Counted from the first letter of the stretch, positions 19,367 to 28,820 are shown. The stretch: DNA of 64,000 nucleotides from Eubacteriaceae bacterium (GCA_902362805.1 CABIXY010000005.1:237941-301940), one strand, 5' to 3'. Numbers and translations: made by a program. The notes: generated from the letters alone by a model not told the origin.

Positions 19367-21316
19367 TTACAATTCCATCCAATTGTCGTACGCTTCTTCC
19401 AGTTTTACCCTCGAATCTTTCACTTTTTCGTCGAGTTCCGTCAAAAGCTGGGGTTTTGTCAGATTTTCCGCCTTACACATCTCGGCTTCCATCTGTGAGA
19501 TACTATCCTCCAACTCCTCAATCAAGGCTTCCAGCCTCTCCTTTTCTCTCGCCCGACGCCGCTCTTCTGCTTCTCGCTTCTTCTTCATAGCCCGTTCTTC
19601 CGCCGGACTGAGATCCATATTTTCATCGAAACCGTCAGCAGCATTTTTGACTTTTTCGGACTCAGAAAGTTCCTTTAAGTATTTCTTGCCTGACTCGATA
19701 GAAGCCTTTTTCTCAACGTAATAGTCGTAAGTTCCCAGATATTCCGTCAAACCCTCTTTCTCCAGTTCCAAAATCCTGGTCGGTATTTTGTTGAGAAAAT
19801 ATCGGTCATGGGAGACGACGATAATCGTTCCGGGATACTCCAGAAGTGCGTCCTCGAAAACCTCTTTGGAATCGATGTCCAAATGGTTGGTCGGTTCGTC
19901 TAGTATTAGCACATTGGCGCCGCTCATCATCAGCTTCAACAGCGCCAGCCTGGCTTTCTCTCCGCCAGAAAGAGATCCTACCTTGAGAAAAACCTGGTCG
20001 TTTTTAAAGAGGAAGCGACCCAGGATGGAACGAATTTCACTGTCTTTATAGAGCTTATAAGAGTCGTGCACTTCATCCATCACCGTCGTCTCGTTGTTCA
20101 GAAGCATTTGTCCCTGATCGTAATAACCGAACTGTACGTTGTGACCAATTTTCAGATAACCTTCTCCCGGAGAAAGTTCCTCCATCATGATTCGCAGCAG
20201 TGTCGTCTTTCCCACGCCGTTAGGTCCCACGATGCAGATTCGCTCGCCTCGTTTGATATCAAAATTCACGTGCTCAAACAGGTCTCTGCGGGAAGCTCCG
20301 TATCCGAAGGACTTTGCCAGCCCCTCCGCATGGAGAACGTCATTGCCGCTCTGATACTGCTGGCGGAAATGAATTTTCACTTTGCCTAATTCCGCCTCCG
20401 GCCGCTCGATGCGCTCCAAATGGTCCAACCGCTTTTCTCTGGACGCTGCACGCTTTGCCAGTTTTTCCGTTCCCCGCTCCTTAAAGCGCCGGATCAGATC
20501 TTCCTGACGTTTAATTTCCACCTGCTGCTTATTGTACGCCCGCATCTCTGCTTCCCGCAGCGCCCGTTTCTTCTCAGCAAAGGCAGTATAATTGCCGTCG
20601 TAGCATTTCAGCTTGTGATGCTCTACTTCAAAGATCCGGTTGGTCATTTGATCGAGAAAATATCTGTCATGAGATACCATGATAATGGTTCCCTTATATC
20701 CTTTTAGATACTGTTCCAGCCATTTCAGTGTGCCGATATCCAGATGATTGGTCGGCTCGTCGAGGAAAAGAATATCAGGCTTCTCTAGAAGAAGACATGC
20801 CAGCGCCAGTCTCGTCCGCTCGCCGCCGCTGAGCGTGCTGATCTTCTTATCATAATATTCTTCTCCAAAAGCCATGCTGTTCAAAATGCCTGAAATTTCG
20901 CTTTTGTAGGAATAACCGCCTTCGTTCTTAAAGGTGTCTGTAAGGGTCGCATAACGATTCATCAAGCATCCTGCCTCGGCACCTAGTTCGCCGATTTTAA
21001 CGGAGAGCTCGGTCAGTTCTTTTTCCATCTCTTCAAGTGGCTTGAAGATCTTATGGATTTCTTCTATGACAGTGTTTTCTCTGTCAAAGTTGTCTTTCTG
21101 TTTTAAGTAGCCTATCGTCGTGTTCTGTGACAAGAAAAAATTGCCGCCATCTGCTTGCAGCTGGCCCGAGAGGATGTTGAGCAGCGTGGTTTTACCTGCC
21201 CCGTTTGCACCGACAATACCGATGCGATCCCCCTCATTGACATGAAAAGAAACACCCTCCAAAATGGTGTCCACGCCGTAGGTCTTCGTGATGTCCTTTG
21301 CTGATAAAATTACCAT
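19367..21316 (-). CDS. ABC-F family ATP-binding protein
   Basis: 649 aa from the ATG at 21316 (GGAG upstream; longer frame lacks a site and runs into tsaD). It has two ABC domains, each with Walker A (GANGAGKTT, GPNGVGKTT), signature LSGGE and Walker B LILDEPTNHLDI, joined by the basic P-site-tRNA linker (AERRRARE-type helices follow later), and a C-terminal coiled coil (EELEDSISQMEAEM). It has no membrane domain. ABC-F proteins act on ribosomes in translation or antibiotic protection; this Ydif/Uup-like layout suggests a housekeeping role. It is last in the tsa operon, 29 nt after tsaD. Confidence 0.94.
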   Translation of the reverse strand: MVILSAKDITKTYGVDTILEGVSFHVNEGDRIGIVGANGAGKTTLLNILSGQLQADGGNFFLSQNTTIGYLKQKDNFDRENTVIEEIHKIFKPLEEMEKELTELSVKIGELGAEAGCLMNRYATLTDTFKNEGGYSYKSEISGILNSMAFGEEYYDKKISTLSGGERTRLALACLLLEKPDILFLDEPTNHLDIGTLKWLEQYLKGYKGTIIMVSHDRYFLDQMTNRIFEVEHHKLKCYDGNYTAFAEKKRALREAEMRAYNKQQVEIKRQEDLIRRFKERGTEKLAKRAASREKRLDHLERIERPEAELGKVKIHFRQQYQSGNDVLHAEGLAKSFGYGASRRDLFEHVNFDIKRGERICIVGPNGVGKTTLLRIMMEELSPGEGYLKIGHNVQFGYYDQGQMLLNNETTVMDEVHDSYKLYKDSEIRSILGRFLFKNDQVFLKVGSLSGGEKARLALLKLMMSGANVLILDEPTNHLDIDSKEVFEDALLEYPGTIIVVSHDRYFLNKIPTRILELEKEGLTEYLGTYDYYVEKKASIESGKKYLKELSESEKVKNAADGFDENMDLSPAEERAMKKKREAEERRRAREKERLEALIEELEDSISQMEAEMCKAENLTKPQLLTELDEKVKDSRVKLEEAYDNWMEL

Positions 21317-21345
21317 GTGTAAATTTCTCCAAAATAATATGTCTG

Positions 21346-22362
21346 TCAAATTGCCAAGCTCGGGTAAGCATCCAGGTAAAGATCGTCCGCGCCTTCCCTT
21401 TGATATTTGTAATAAGCCGCACAAGCAACCATCGCCGCATTATCGGTGCACAAAACAGGACTCGGAACATATAGCTTGATCCCCTGTTTATCACACGCTT
21501 CTTGCAAATCCTGACGCAGCTTGGAATTCGCCGCCACGCCGCCTGCCAAAACGAGTTTTTCCTGTTTTCTGTCTAGCGCCGCCTCCATCGTCTTCTTGAC
21601 GATTACCTCTATGACTGCAGCCTGAAAGCTTGCCGCCACATCAGGCACGCTGACCTCCCTGCCAGCCTGTCGTTCTGTATTTAAGTAATTGAGCACCGCT
21701 GTCTTCAGACCGCTGAAGCTGAAATCCAGACTTCCCTTTTCTAAAAACACTCGTTTGAAGTGAATCGCCTCCGGATTACCTTCTCTCGCCGCCTTGTCAA
21801 TTTTTGGTCCGCCGGGATAACCCAAGCCGATCACCCTCGCCACCTTGTCGTATGCTTCTCCAACTGCATCGTCTCTCGTTCCTCCCAAAACAGTGCACTT
21901 GCCGTAATCAGTCATCAATGCGATATTAGTATGACCGCCTGAAACAATCAGACTCATAAATGGCGGCTCCAAATCAGGGTACTGGATAAAGTTCGCGCTG
22001 ATGTGGCCATGCATGTGATTGACACCTACAAGAGGAATGTCCTTGGCAAAGGCAATGGCCTTTGCTGTAGCCACACCCATGAGCAGTGCGCCTACGAGAC
22101 CCGGACCATAGGTAACGCCTAAAAGGTCAATCTCGTCCAGGGCTGCCCCTGCCTCTCGCAGGCTCTGCTCTACGACTGTATTCATGTTCTCCAAATGATG
22201 GCGTGACGCAATCTCCGGCACTACTCCCCCAAAGGCGGTGTGAATGTCGATCTGAGATGAAATGACGTTGGAAAGCACCGTTCGTCCGTCAGCGAGAATT
22301 GCCACGGAAGTTTCATCACAGCTGGATTCAATTGCCATCGTCAAAAACTTTTGATCTTTCAT
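21346..22362 (-). CDS. tsaD: tRNA N6-threonylcarbamoyladenosine transferase TsaD
   Basis: 338 aa from ATG 22362. The ASKHA-type core has AIESSCDETSVAIL, the metal-binding HHLEN and HMHGH motifs, and PGLVGALLMG. It transfers the threonylcarbamoyl group to A37 of ANN-decoding tRNAs with TsaB and TsaE, both encoded upstream in the same operon. The start lies 2 nt after the stop of the 59-aa gene and has no good ribosome-binding site, so translation is probably coupled. A GTG at 22380 is an alternative start. Confidence 0.97.
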   Translation of the reverse strand: MKDQKFLTMAIESSCDETSVAILADGRTVLSNVISSQIDIHTAFGGVVPEIASRHHLENMNTVVEQSLREAGAALDEIDLLGVTYGPGLVGALLMGVATAKAIAFAKDIPLVGVNHMHGHISANFIQYPDLEPPFMSLIVSGGHTNIALMTDYGKCTVLGGTRDDAVGEAYDKVARVIGLGYPGGPKIDKAAREGNPEAIHFKRVFLEKGSLDFSFSGLKTAVLNYLNTERQAGREVSVPDVAASFQAAVIEVIVKKTMEAALDRKQEKLVLAGGVAANSKLRQDLQEACDKQGIKLYVPSPVLCTDNAAMVACAAYYKYQREGADDLYLDAYPSLAI

Positions 22363-22364
22363 AT

Positions 22365-22544
22365 CTATTTGACTAAGCACCGGTCGTCAGGCCCCAGATG
22401 CCTGCAGTTCTCACAGGACTGATAGTCCGACATCGTAAAGGTGTCAAAGTCGTATCTCCTTTCAAAGCGGTTGCAGTGAGTACAAATTTCCATCAAACCG
22501 CCGTATCTTTCTACATCATCGTAAGGTCTTTTTTCCATATCCAT
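22365..22544 (-). CDS. Small Cys-rich (zinc-ribbon-like) protein inside the t6A operon
   Basis: 59 aa, with start ATG at 22544 and an excellent GGGAGGA 7 nt upstream. The frame is open much further up, but no other start has such a site. The Cys pairs CTHC (residues 21-24) and CENC (44-47), plus C56, suggest a metal-binding knuckle. It lies between rimI and tsaD with its stop almost touching tsaD. I do not recognise a named family; a role in t6A modification or TsaD coupling is speculation. Confidence 0.75.
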   Translation of the reverse strand: MDMEKRPYDDVERYGGLMEICTHCNRFERRYDFDTFTMSDYQSCENCRHLGPDDRCLVK

Positions 22545-22644
22545 AGCACAATCCTCCCAATCAGCCTTTTTGTTAAAGCTATTTTGGTCTGATTTGCTGA
22601 GGATTATGCATTTTTGCCAAAGCCGCACAGGGACGAGCAGCCGA

Positions 22645-23088
22645 TCAGTATCGCCACATGATAATGGCGTCTTCACCATTATCCTCGTAATACCCTTTTC
22701 GCAATGCGGCTTCGTTGAAGCCAAACTTCTTATAAAGTCCTTTTGCTGCTTCATTGCTGGCGCGCACTTCCAGTGTGTGGGCGCCAGCGCCTTCCTCCTG
22801 CGTCACCTCCAACATGGTCTCGATCAAAGCTGAACCGACATGCTGTCTCCGATGGAAAGGCGACACAGCCACATTGTTGATATATCCCTCTTCAGAGACA
22901 AGCCAGATGCCCAGATATCCGACCACTTCATTGTCAAATTCCGCTACGAAATACTCTGCCATCTGATTTTCTGTCATATCACGGCAGAGGGATTCTCTGG
23001 ACCAGGGTGAGGCGAAACACACCTGCTCCAGGGCAGCGATACCGTCCAGGTCTTCTACCCTTCCTTTTCTGATCACTAATTCTTTCAT
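22645..23088 (-). CDS. rimI: Ribosomal-protein-alanine N-acetyltransferase RimI
   Basis: 147 aa from the ATG at 23088. GNAT fold with the acetyl-CoA motif RRQHVGSALIETML, the N-terminal FASPWSRESL typical of RimI, and the ending YKKFGFNEAALRKGYYEDNGEDAIIMWR. It acetylates the N-terminus of ribosomal protein S18. Sitting 4 nt after tsaB in the tsaE-tsaB-rimI-tsaD order is the normal Firmicutes arrangement. Confidence 0.95.
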   Translation of the reverse strand: MKELVIRKGRVEDLDGIAALEQVCFASPWSRESLCRDMTENQMAEYFVAEFDNEVVGYLGIWLVSEEGYINNVAVSPFHRRQHVGSALIETMLEVTQEEGAGAHTLEVRASNEAAKGLYKKFGFNEAALRKGYYEDNGEDAIIMWRY

Positions 23089-23092
23089 AAGT

Positions 23093-23887
23093 CTATCTCG
23101 CTTTAAATCTGGCCATCTTGGCAGCCCTTTCCTTAGCAAGGCTGCCGTCTTTCAGCTTCTGTTCTGCTTCGGTCACTCTCATATAGTCAGGGAGCAGCTG
23201 ATTGACAGCAAGAGTTTCACCTGCTTCATACTTCTTCAGAGCTGCGCGCGCGGCCATGGCGGCATCCTGATAGCGTTCTTCCTTTGGTGCCAGCAAAATA
23301 CGGCAGCCTTCTGTCTTCAGCATTTTTTCCTTAAAGGCAGAAAGTTCCCTTTCATACGCGTCAATACCGTCACCATAAAATGTAATCGTGGACGCCTGCA
23401 GCATGCCACAGGGCATTTCCGCCCGCACATCTGCAAGATGAGCTTCTATTGCGGCCAACACTTCTGTCAGCAGGTAAGGTCCGCTCGTCAGAAGGGTCCC
23501 TCCGTCTTCAGCAAAGAGACCACCATAAACCTGACCTCTGCGGGCGTTAAAGATCGGAGCGATCAAAGCACTGCCGTCGCATTTCTGTTTAAACATATCC
23601 AAGGTGGGGACAGCGATAGCCGGCAGATCCAAAGCCTGCGCTATTGCGCGAGCTGTGGATACGCCAATTCTGATTCCCGTGAAGGAACCCGGTCCGATAG
23701 AGGCGGCAACAGCCGATAACTGAGATTTGGCGATTTTTCGTTCATCCAAAATCTGCTGTGCCATGGGCATCAGATCTTTTAGGTGGTTCATCTCTTCTGC
23801 TGAAACTTTTAAAGAACAATTTCCGCTGTCGTCTATGAGAGCGACGCTGCCCAGCGGGCCAGTCGTCTCTATAGCTAGAATGTACAT
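23093..23887 (-). CDS. tsaB: tRNA threonylcarbamoyladenosine biosynthesis protein TsaB
   Basis: 264 aa. N-terminus MYILAIETTGPLGSVALIDD and IGPGSFTGIRIGVSTARAIA are the TsaB signatures. It is the non-catalytic partner of TsaD and is required for t6A formation. It overlaps the end of tsaE by 13 nt. Confidence 0.96.
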   Translation of the reverse strand: MYILAIETTGPLGSVALIDDSGNCSLKVSAEEMNHLKDLMPMAQQILDERKIAKSQLSAVAASIGPGSFTGIRIGVSTARAIAQALDLPAIAVPTLDMFKQKCDGSALIAPIFNARRGQVYGGLFAEDGGTLLTSGPYLLTEVLAAIEAHLADVRAEMPCGMLQASTITFYGDGIDAYERELSAFKEKMLKTEGCRILLAPKEERYQDAAMAARAALKKYEAGETLAVNQLLPDYMRVTEAEQKLKDGSLAKERAAKMARFKAR

Positions 23888-24294
23888 TTGTAAACTCGCT
23901 CCCCTTCCTTCTGACCGTATTCAATGAAGATGCACAAGGTGTCATCCGGCAGAATTTCCGCCACCTGATCCGCCCATTCTACGATGGACACACCGCCTGC
24001 ATAAAAATATTCCTCCGCTCCGATTTCGAACAAATCGTCTGCATTTTCCAGACGATAGACGTCAAAATGATACAACGGCAGCCTGCCAGAATGATATTCG
24101 CAGACAATCGTAAAAGTAGGGCTTGTAATCGTTTCCTTGATGCCAAGCCCTTCTGCAATATACTTTGTCAGTGTCGTTTTCCCCGTTCCGAGATCTCCAA
24201 TCAAAGCCACCACAGTATTAGGGCGCAGCTTCTCTGCCAGTCCATGGCCAAAGGCTCTCGTATCTTCTTCACTTTTGATCAATACTTCTCTCAT
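23875..24294 (-). CDS. tsaE: tRNA threonylcarbamoyladenosine biosynthesis ATPase TsaE
   Basis: 139 aa. Walker A GDLGTGKTTLTK, then ITSPTFTIVCEY and YHFDVYRLE of the TsaE/YjeE family. It is the ATPase that cycles the TsaBD complex. Starts 5 nt after the ribU-like stop, so co-translated. Confidence 0.97.
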   Translation of the reverse strand: MREVLIKSEEDTRAFGHGLAEKLRPNTVVALIGDLGTGKTTLTKYIAEGLGIKETITSPTFTIVCEYHSGRLPLYHFDVYRLENADDLFEIGAEEYFYAGGVSIVEWADQVAEILPDDTLCIFIEYGQKEGERVYKCTF

Positions 24295-24299
24295 ATATC

Positions 24300-24845
24300 T
24301 TATGCACCCTTATGTAAGAATTTTGAAATCCGCTTGTAAACGAGAAACGTAATCAGTGCGTTAATACCTGCTTTCAGCAAGTTAAACGGTATGATGATAG
24401 GGATCAGCATTGCCAAGACGGCATCTCTCGGTGTACCGAGGAACAAAGGCGTTATGATAATATTGGCGATGCACATGACCGCCGTAATGGCGATGACACC
24501 CACAACTAGAGCAATGATCGCTTCTTTTTTTGATTTCTTATGGCGATAGAGCCCGCCGGCAATCAGCGCAAAGATCCCTGTCGCAAAGAAGTGCATGATA
24601 AACCCGTACACTCCGTTTCCACCCAGGGCAAAGGCCTGAATGAGGCTGACAATCAAGGTGACGACCAAACCAGAAACCGGTCCAAAGGCAAAGGTCGTAA
24701 TATAAATTGGCACGTCCGCAGGATCGTACTCTAGAAATGGCGCTGGCGGATATGGTATCCTGATCAAAAGAACCAAAACACAGGAAATGGCCACCATCAT
24801 GGCCAGTTTGGCTATTTTTACTGTATTAAATCTATTGTTATTCAT
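24300..24845 (-). CDS. ribU: ECF transporter S component, RibU-like (riboflavin)
   Basis: 181 aa with five or six hydrophobic segments. The motif PFLEYDPADVPIYITTFAFGP after the first helix is characteristic of RibU-type S components. It would bind riboflavin and dock on a shared EcfA/A'/T module encoded elsewhere. It overlaps pepV by 4 nt (ATGA). No FMN riboswitch precedes it, as it lies inside an operon. Another flavin- or vitamin-type substrate is possible. Confidence 0.78.
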   Translation of the reverse strand: MNNNRFNTVKIAKLAMMVAISCVLVLLIRIPYPPAPFLEYDPADVPIYITTFAFGPVSGLVVTLIVSLIQAFALGGNGVYGFIMHFFATGIFALIAGGLYRHKKSKKEAIIALVVGVIAITAVMCIANIIITPLFLGTPRDAVLAMLIPIIIPFNLLKAGINALITFLVYKRISKFLHKGA

Positions 24846-26287
24846 TCTTCCTCCGTAATCATAAACTCCGCCTGGGAGAGTTTATAAATCGCATCTGCAT
24901 AAATTTTTGTCATCGTCATCAGTTTTTCGATAGACAGACGTTCATCCTTTTGGTGCATCAGGTCCGGATCACCCGGAAAGAGACCTCCGAAAGCAACGAT
25001 ATTCTTTGCCGCTCTGGCATAAGTACCTCCGCCAATCACCTGCGGCCTGCTCTCATAGTCACCTGTATTCTTCTGATAAACTTCCATCAGCGCTTTGATC
25101 ATCGGACTTTCCGGGTCCATAAAAATCGGCGCCTGTGCCCGGCCTTTGATGATGCCCAAATCGTACTTGTTGATGATCGGCATGATTCCTTCGAAAACTT
25201 GCTCATCCGTGTAGGTTACAGGATAGCGGACATTGATTGTTAATGTGATAGATTCTCTGTCATAAGACACCAGGCCCACGTTCAGAGTCAGTTTTCCCGA
25301 CACCTCATCGCTGAATCCGATGCCCAGCTTCTCTCCGTTAAAATCAAAGCCGATATAAGCGTTGTAAAGCTGGATAAAGTCGTTAACGTCATCGTTGGCA
25401 AAATTCAGCTGTCCCAAAAAGTCCATCATAATGGAAATGGCATTGAGCCCCGCCTCAGGCGCCGCGCCGTGAGCCGACTTCCCTTCCGTCGTGATTTCCA
25501 AAGACTTGCCGACACCTTTAACGCTGACTTTATATCCTGTGCCTTCTCTATAAGAAGCGGCTAAAGCTCTGATCTGTCCGTAGCTTTCTGGAATATCGCT
25601 TCTGACCACGGCTCTGGCATGTTCTGCCACCATGTTGGCCGCCGCACCACCAGTCAGACTGCGCAGCTCCAATCCCTTGTTCTGGTTCTTGGCAAACTTC
25701 TTAGCAATTTCAAAAGTGACGATTCCCTTCTCTCCATTGAGGGCAGGAAATTCCGCATCCGGCGTGAATCCATAAGCGGGAGTCTCTTCGTGCTGTCCGT
25801 AGTAAGCCATGCCCTTCCAGCCAGTCTCCTCGTCCAATCCCAGGATCAGCCGAATCTTTTTTGCCGGCACATAACCTGCATCCTTTAACGCTTTCATGGC
25901 AAAAAGTATCGCAATCACCGGCCCCTTGTCATCCAAGGTCCCTCTGCCATAGATATACCCATCTGAAACAGCGCCACTATAGGGATCGAAGGACCATCCG
26001 TCACCCTCCGGAACCACGTCCAGATGACCTAAAACGCCCACAATTTCGCTGCCGCTTCCAAAGTCAATATGACCGCCGTAGTTGTCTACATTTTTTACTT
26101 CAAAGCCCAGTTCTTTTCCCTTGTTTAGCGTGTACGCAAAAGCATCCTGCACGCCTTTTCCGAAGGGAAAAATTTCTCCGTCCTTGGTCGCTGCAGGATT
26201 TGACTGCACACTTTTGATGGATACAAGGTCCTGCAGAGTCTGAATCTGCAGTTCCCTGTTCTCCTCTATCTTTTTCAGATAATCCAT
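24842..26287 (-). CDS. pepV: PepV-like dipeptidase (M20/Sapep family)
   Basis: 481 aa, the usual length. Zn/Mn ligands lie in VLGHLDVVPEGDGW, GRGTLDDKGP and GLDEETGW, with the late histidine in the C-terminal half (DPDLMHQKDERLS). It cleaves Xaa-dipeptides in the cytoplasm. Its start overlaps the nfu stop (TAATG), so translation is coupled. Confidence 0.93.
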   Translation of the reverse strand: MDYLKKIEENRELQIQTLQDLVSIKSVQSNPAATKDGEIFPFGKGVQDAFAYTLNKGKELGFEVKNVDNYGGHIDFGSGSEIVGVLGHLDVVPEGDGWSFDPYSGAVSDGYIYGRGTLDDKGPVIAILFAMKALKDAGYVPAKKIRLILGLDEETGWKGMAYYGQHEETPAYGFTPDAEFPALNGEKGIVTFEIAKKFAKNQNKGLELRSLTGGAAANMVAEHARAVVRSDIPESYGQIRALAASYREGTGYKVSVKGVGKSLEITTEGKSAHGAAPEAGLNAISIMMDFLGQLNFANDDVNDFIQLYNAYIGFDFNGEKLGIGFSDEVSGKLTLNVGLVSYDRESITLTINVRYPVTYTDEQVFEGIMPIINKYDLGIIKGRAQAPIFMDPESPMIKALMEVYQKNTGDYESRPQVIGGGTYARAAKNIVAFGGLFPGDPDLMHQKDERLSIEKLMTMTKIYADAIYKLSQAEFMITEEE

Positions 26288-26511
26288 TAGTCTACTGCTT
26301 CAACACCAGCGATTTCAGGATAACTCTCTACGAGAATTCTTTCTACGACGCCTTTCAGAGTCATTCTTGCGCCTGGGCATCCCGCACAGTGTCCCTGAAG
26401 TCTGACTTTCACGATATTATCTTCTGTCAGTTCAACAAATTCGATGTCGCCTCCATCTCTCTGTAATACTGGTCTAATCTGGTCTAAAGCTGCCTTAATT
26501 TTGTCTTCCAT
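26287..26511 (-). CDS. NifU C-terminal-domain (Nfu-type) Fe-S scaffold protein
   Basis: 74 aa consisting only of the NifU C-terminal domain: DKIKAALDQIRPVLQRDGGDIEFVEL, then the cluster-binding GHCAGCPGARMTLKG (CxxC) and the typical ending. Single-domain Nfu proteins bind and hand over [4Fe-4S] clusters. It lies 31 nt after the binding-lipoprotein gene. Confidence 0.95.
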   Translation of the reverse strand: MEDKIKAALDQIRPVLQRDGGDIEFVELTEDNIVKVRLQGHCAGCPGARMTLKGVVERILVESYPEIAGVEAVD

Positions 26512-26542
26512 TTTTATTTCTCCTTTGTATTTAAAAATTTAC

Positions 26543-27742
26543 TTATTTAGCTGTATAAACGGAAACGAATTTGCCGTCTTTAATGATATCCACGTTGATT
26601 GGTTTGGTCGGCTCTCCCGTCTCATCGAAAGAGATTTCTCCGGAAGCGCCTCTGAAATGACTGGTACTCTTCAACGCCTCTTTTACCAGGTACCCATCGA
26701 TGGACCCCGCCTTTTCAATCGCTTGTATTCCGATCATGTAGGCGTCAAACCCCAATACCGTTTCCTCTGGCGGTTCGCTGTCGCCATGCTTCGCTTTGTA
26801 CGCCTTGATAAACTGGTTATATAGGATGTCCTTATCCGCCGTTTCCTCAGCGCTGGTACTCATAAAGTTAGATGCTACCGCTATCTTTATACCCACATAT
26901 TTATTTTGTAACTCAACGATATCATTATTATGCCAATCTTTCGGTCCAATAAACGTAATATCAGTCAATCCCATCTTCTCTGCCTCAGCAAAAATCTTGT
27001 CGGCAGTTTTTAAAGAAACAGGCATAAAGACGGCCTTTACTCCAGAGGCTTTGATTTTTTCTATATATTCTTTGTAATCTTTCGTTTTGGAATCAATTTG
27101 CACAGATGCGGCAATACTGGTCTCGTCTTCTGTCAGCTCTGCCATCTGTGCCGTAAACTGTCTCACCAGTTCGCTAGTGGTATCCTCATCCTTCATCTTG
27201 ATGATGCCGGCTTTTGTTTGTCCCAGTTCTTCAAAGACGTAGTCTGCCAAAGCCTTGCCCTGACTTGCATCAGTGAATGTCACCCGGAAATAATACTCGT
27301 TGTTCTTTGTAATCAGCGGATTTGTCGCCGTAACCGCAATGGCGGGTATTTTCACTTTGCCCAGCTTCTGACTGGCGACCAGGGACACTGCCTCCCCGTA
27401 ACTGCCCAGGACAATGGCAGGTTTCTTATCTATCAAATCCGCCACGGCACTCTCTGCTACATAGATACTGCTCTGCGTATCCGCATATACCAGTTCCACT
27501 TTCTTCCCCAGTACCTCACCGGCAATCTCATAGGCAAGTTCTATTCCCTCTATTTCCATCTGGCCTTTCTCGCTGTCATTTCCGGTCTGCGGCTCCAATA
27601 TGCCGATTTTGACCGTGTCAGACGCGGCTCCCTTTTCAGAGAAAAAGGCTTCTTTAAAATTATCAAATGTTGTACAGCCTGTCATGACAATCATTATTGA
27701 TATTAAGACAAGTGCCAGGGCCATGTTTCTCTTTTTCCTCAT
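26543..27742 (-). CDS. Branched-chain-amino-acid-type ABC substrate-binding lipoprotein
   Basis: 399 aa from the ATG at 27742 (AAGGGG upstream). Lipoprotein signal with lipobox VMTGC at residues 21-25. The Peripla_BP_6/LivJ fold is seen in VKIGILEPQTGNDSEKGQMEIEGIELAYE and ALADYVFEELGQTKAGII. It would capture an amino acid or similar ligand at the cell surface. No LivH/M/G/F permease or ATPase genes are adjacent, so it may serve a distant transporter or act as a sensor. It is probably the first gene of the operon reaching to the ABC-F gene. Confidence 0.9.
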   Translation of the reverse strand: MRKKRNMALALVLISIMIVMTGCTTFDNFKEAFFSEKGAASDTVKIGILEPQTGNDSEKGQMEIEGIELAYEIAGEVLGKKVELVYADTQSSIYVAESAVADLIDKKPAIVLGSYGEAVSLVASQKLGKVKIPAIAVTATNPLITKNNEYYFRVTFTDASQGKALADYVFEELGQTKAGIIKMKDEDTTSELVRQFTAQMAELTEDETSIAASVQIDSKTKDYKEYIEKIKASGVKAVFMPVSLKTADKIFAEAEKMGLTDITFIGPKDWHNNDIVELQNKYVGIKIAVASNFMSTSAEETADKDILYNQFIKAYKAKHGDSEPPEETVLGFDAYMIGIQAIEKAGSIDGYLVKEALKSTSHFRGASGEISFDETGEPTKPINVDIIKDGKFVSVYTAK

Positions 27743-27781
27743 ATTTTCCCCTTCTTTGTTCTGATTGCATACATACAATTA

Positions 27782-27809
27782 ATTATACTATATTTGGCAT
27801 AAAAGTAAA
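27782..27809 (-). promoter_or_regulatory. Promoter of the lipoprotein-nfu-pepV-tsa operon
   Basis: TTTACT (27809-27804), a 16-nt spacer, TATAAT (27787-27782) on the minus strand. Confidence 0.75.
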
Positions 27810-27855
27810 CCTTTTTTCTGTGAAGGATGTTTCACCGAAAGCTGACAAAACTTTT

Positions 27856-27885
27856 TTGTTTTGTCTTTCCAAATTGTGGTACAAT
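27856..27885 (+). promoter_or_regulatory. Rubrerythrin promoter
   Basis: TTGTTT (27856-27861), an 18-nt spacer, TACAAT (27880-27885). The start site would be near 27892, with a leader of about 55 nt. Confidence 0.65.
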
Positions 27886-27946
27886 GTATATATCACGATG
27901 AAAATCGAAATCAAATGTAATGTAATTAAAAGGAGGAATTAGTATT

Positions 27947-28489
27947 ATGAAATGGGTATGTTCAGTATGTGGATACGTTCACGAAGGAGACCAGCCGCCT
28001 GAAAATTGTCCTCAGTGCAAGGTTCCAGCAGAAAAGTTTATCAAGCAGGAAGAAGGAAAAGTAGAATGGGCTGACCAGCACGTTGTTGGCGTTGCCAAAG
28101 GTGTTGATCAGGAAATCATAGATGGCCTGAGAGCAAATTTCGAAGGTGAATGTTCAGAAGTAGGTATGTACCTGGCTATGGCAAGAGTCGCTCATAGAGA
28201 AGGATATCCAGAAATCGGACTTTATTGGGAAAAAGCTGCTTACGAAGAGGCTGAGCACGCAGCTAAATTTGCAGAACTGCTGGGCGAAGTTGTTACAGAT
28301 TCCACTAAGAAGAACTTAGAGATGAGAGTCGAAGCAGAAGCAGGCGCTTGCGCAGGCAAAAAAGCCCTCGCTACTATGGCTAAACAGCAGAACCTGGATG
28401 CAATCCACGATACTGTTCACGAAATGTGCAAAGACGAAGCAAGACATGGCGCTGCATTCGCAGGACTTTTAAAGAGATACTTTGGCTAA
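27947..28489 (+). CDS. Rubrerythrin with N-terminal rubredoxin domain (reverse-type)
   Basis: 180 aa. Rubredoxin knuckles CSVCG (res 5-9) and CPQC (22-25) come first, then a ferritin-like di-iron four-helix bundle ([45 protein letters not shown]). This is the reverse domain order of classical rubrerythrin, as in clostridial reverse rubrerythrins that reduce H2O2 and O2 with NADH-derived electrons. Single-gene unit with its own promoter and terminator; AGGAGG precedes the ATG. Confidence 0.95.
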   Translation: MKWVCSVCGYVHEGDQPPENCPQCKVPAEKFIKQEEGKVEWADQHVVGVAKGVDQEIIDGLRANFEGECSEVGMYLAMARVAHREGYPEIGLYWEKAAYEEAEHAAKFAELLGEVVTDSTKKNLEMRVEAEAGACAGKKALATMAKQQNLDAIHDTVHEMCKDEARHGAAFAGLLKRYFG

Positions 28490-28524
28490 GCCTAAGCGTT
28501 AGAAATTCAATACTTAGAAGATAT

Positions 28525-28554
28525 GGAGAGTCAGAAATGGCTCTCTTTTTCTTT
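28525..28554 (+). terminator. Rubrerythrin terminator
   Basis: GAGAGTCA-GAAA-TGGCTCTC followed by TTTTTCTTT. The rest of the 330-bp gap to the MFS gene contains two ACTGTAAAT repeats at about 28593-28616 but no gene. Confidence 0.88.
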
Positions 28555-28820
28555 CAGTAAGCTGGCAGTGAAGCAGAGGATTCACCTTTTAAACTGTAAA
28601 TCTTTAAACTGTAAATTTATTACACCATATTTGTGTTGAAATTTCAACAATTTAAAGCGTTTTATATCATCTTTATTATATCCTTTAACATCTATTTAAC
28701 AAGTCTTATCAAGAATCTATGAATCCTCTTTGAGCTTTATTTTACTATGCAGCCGCCTTTCGTTGACCAGGCGGAATCGCAAATTCAACATAGCCGCGGA
28801 GTGCGGGCAGGAGCAGAAAG

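Noticed and set aside
28593..28616. Two ACTGTAAAT repeats after the rubrerythrin gene, considered as a CRISPR or operator
   Set aside because: Only two short copies without spacers of constant length; no cas genes in the window.
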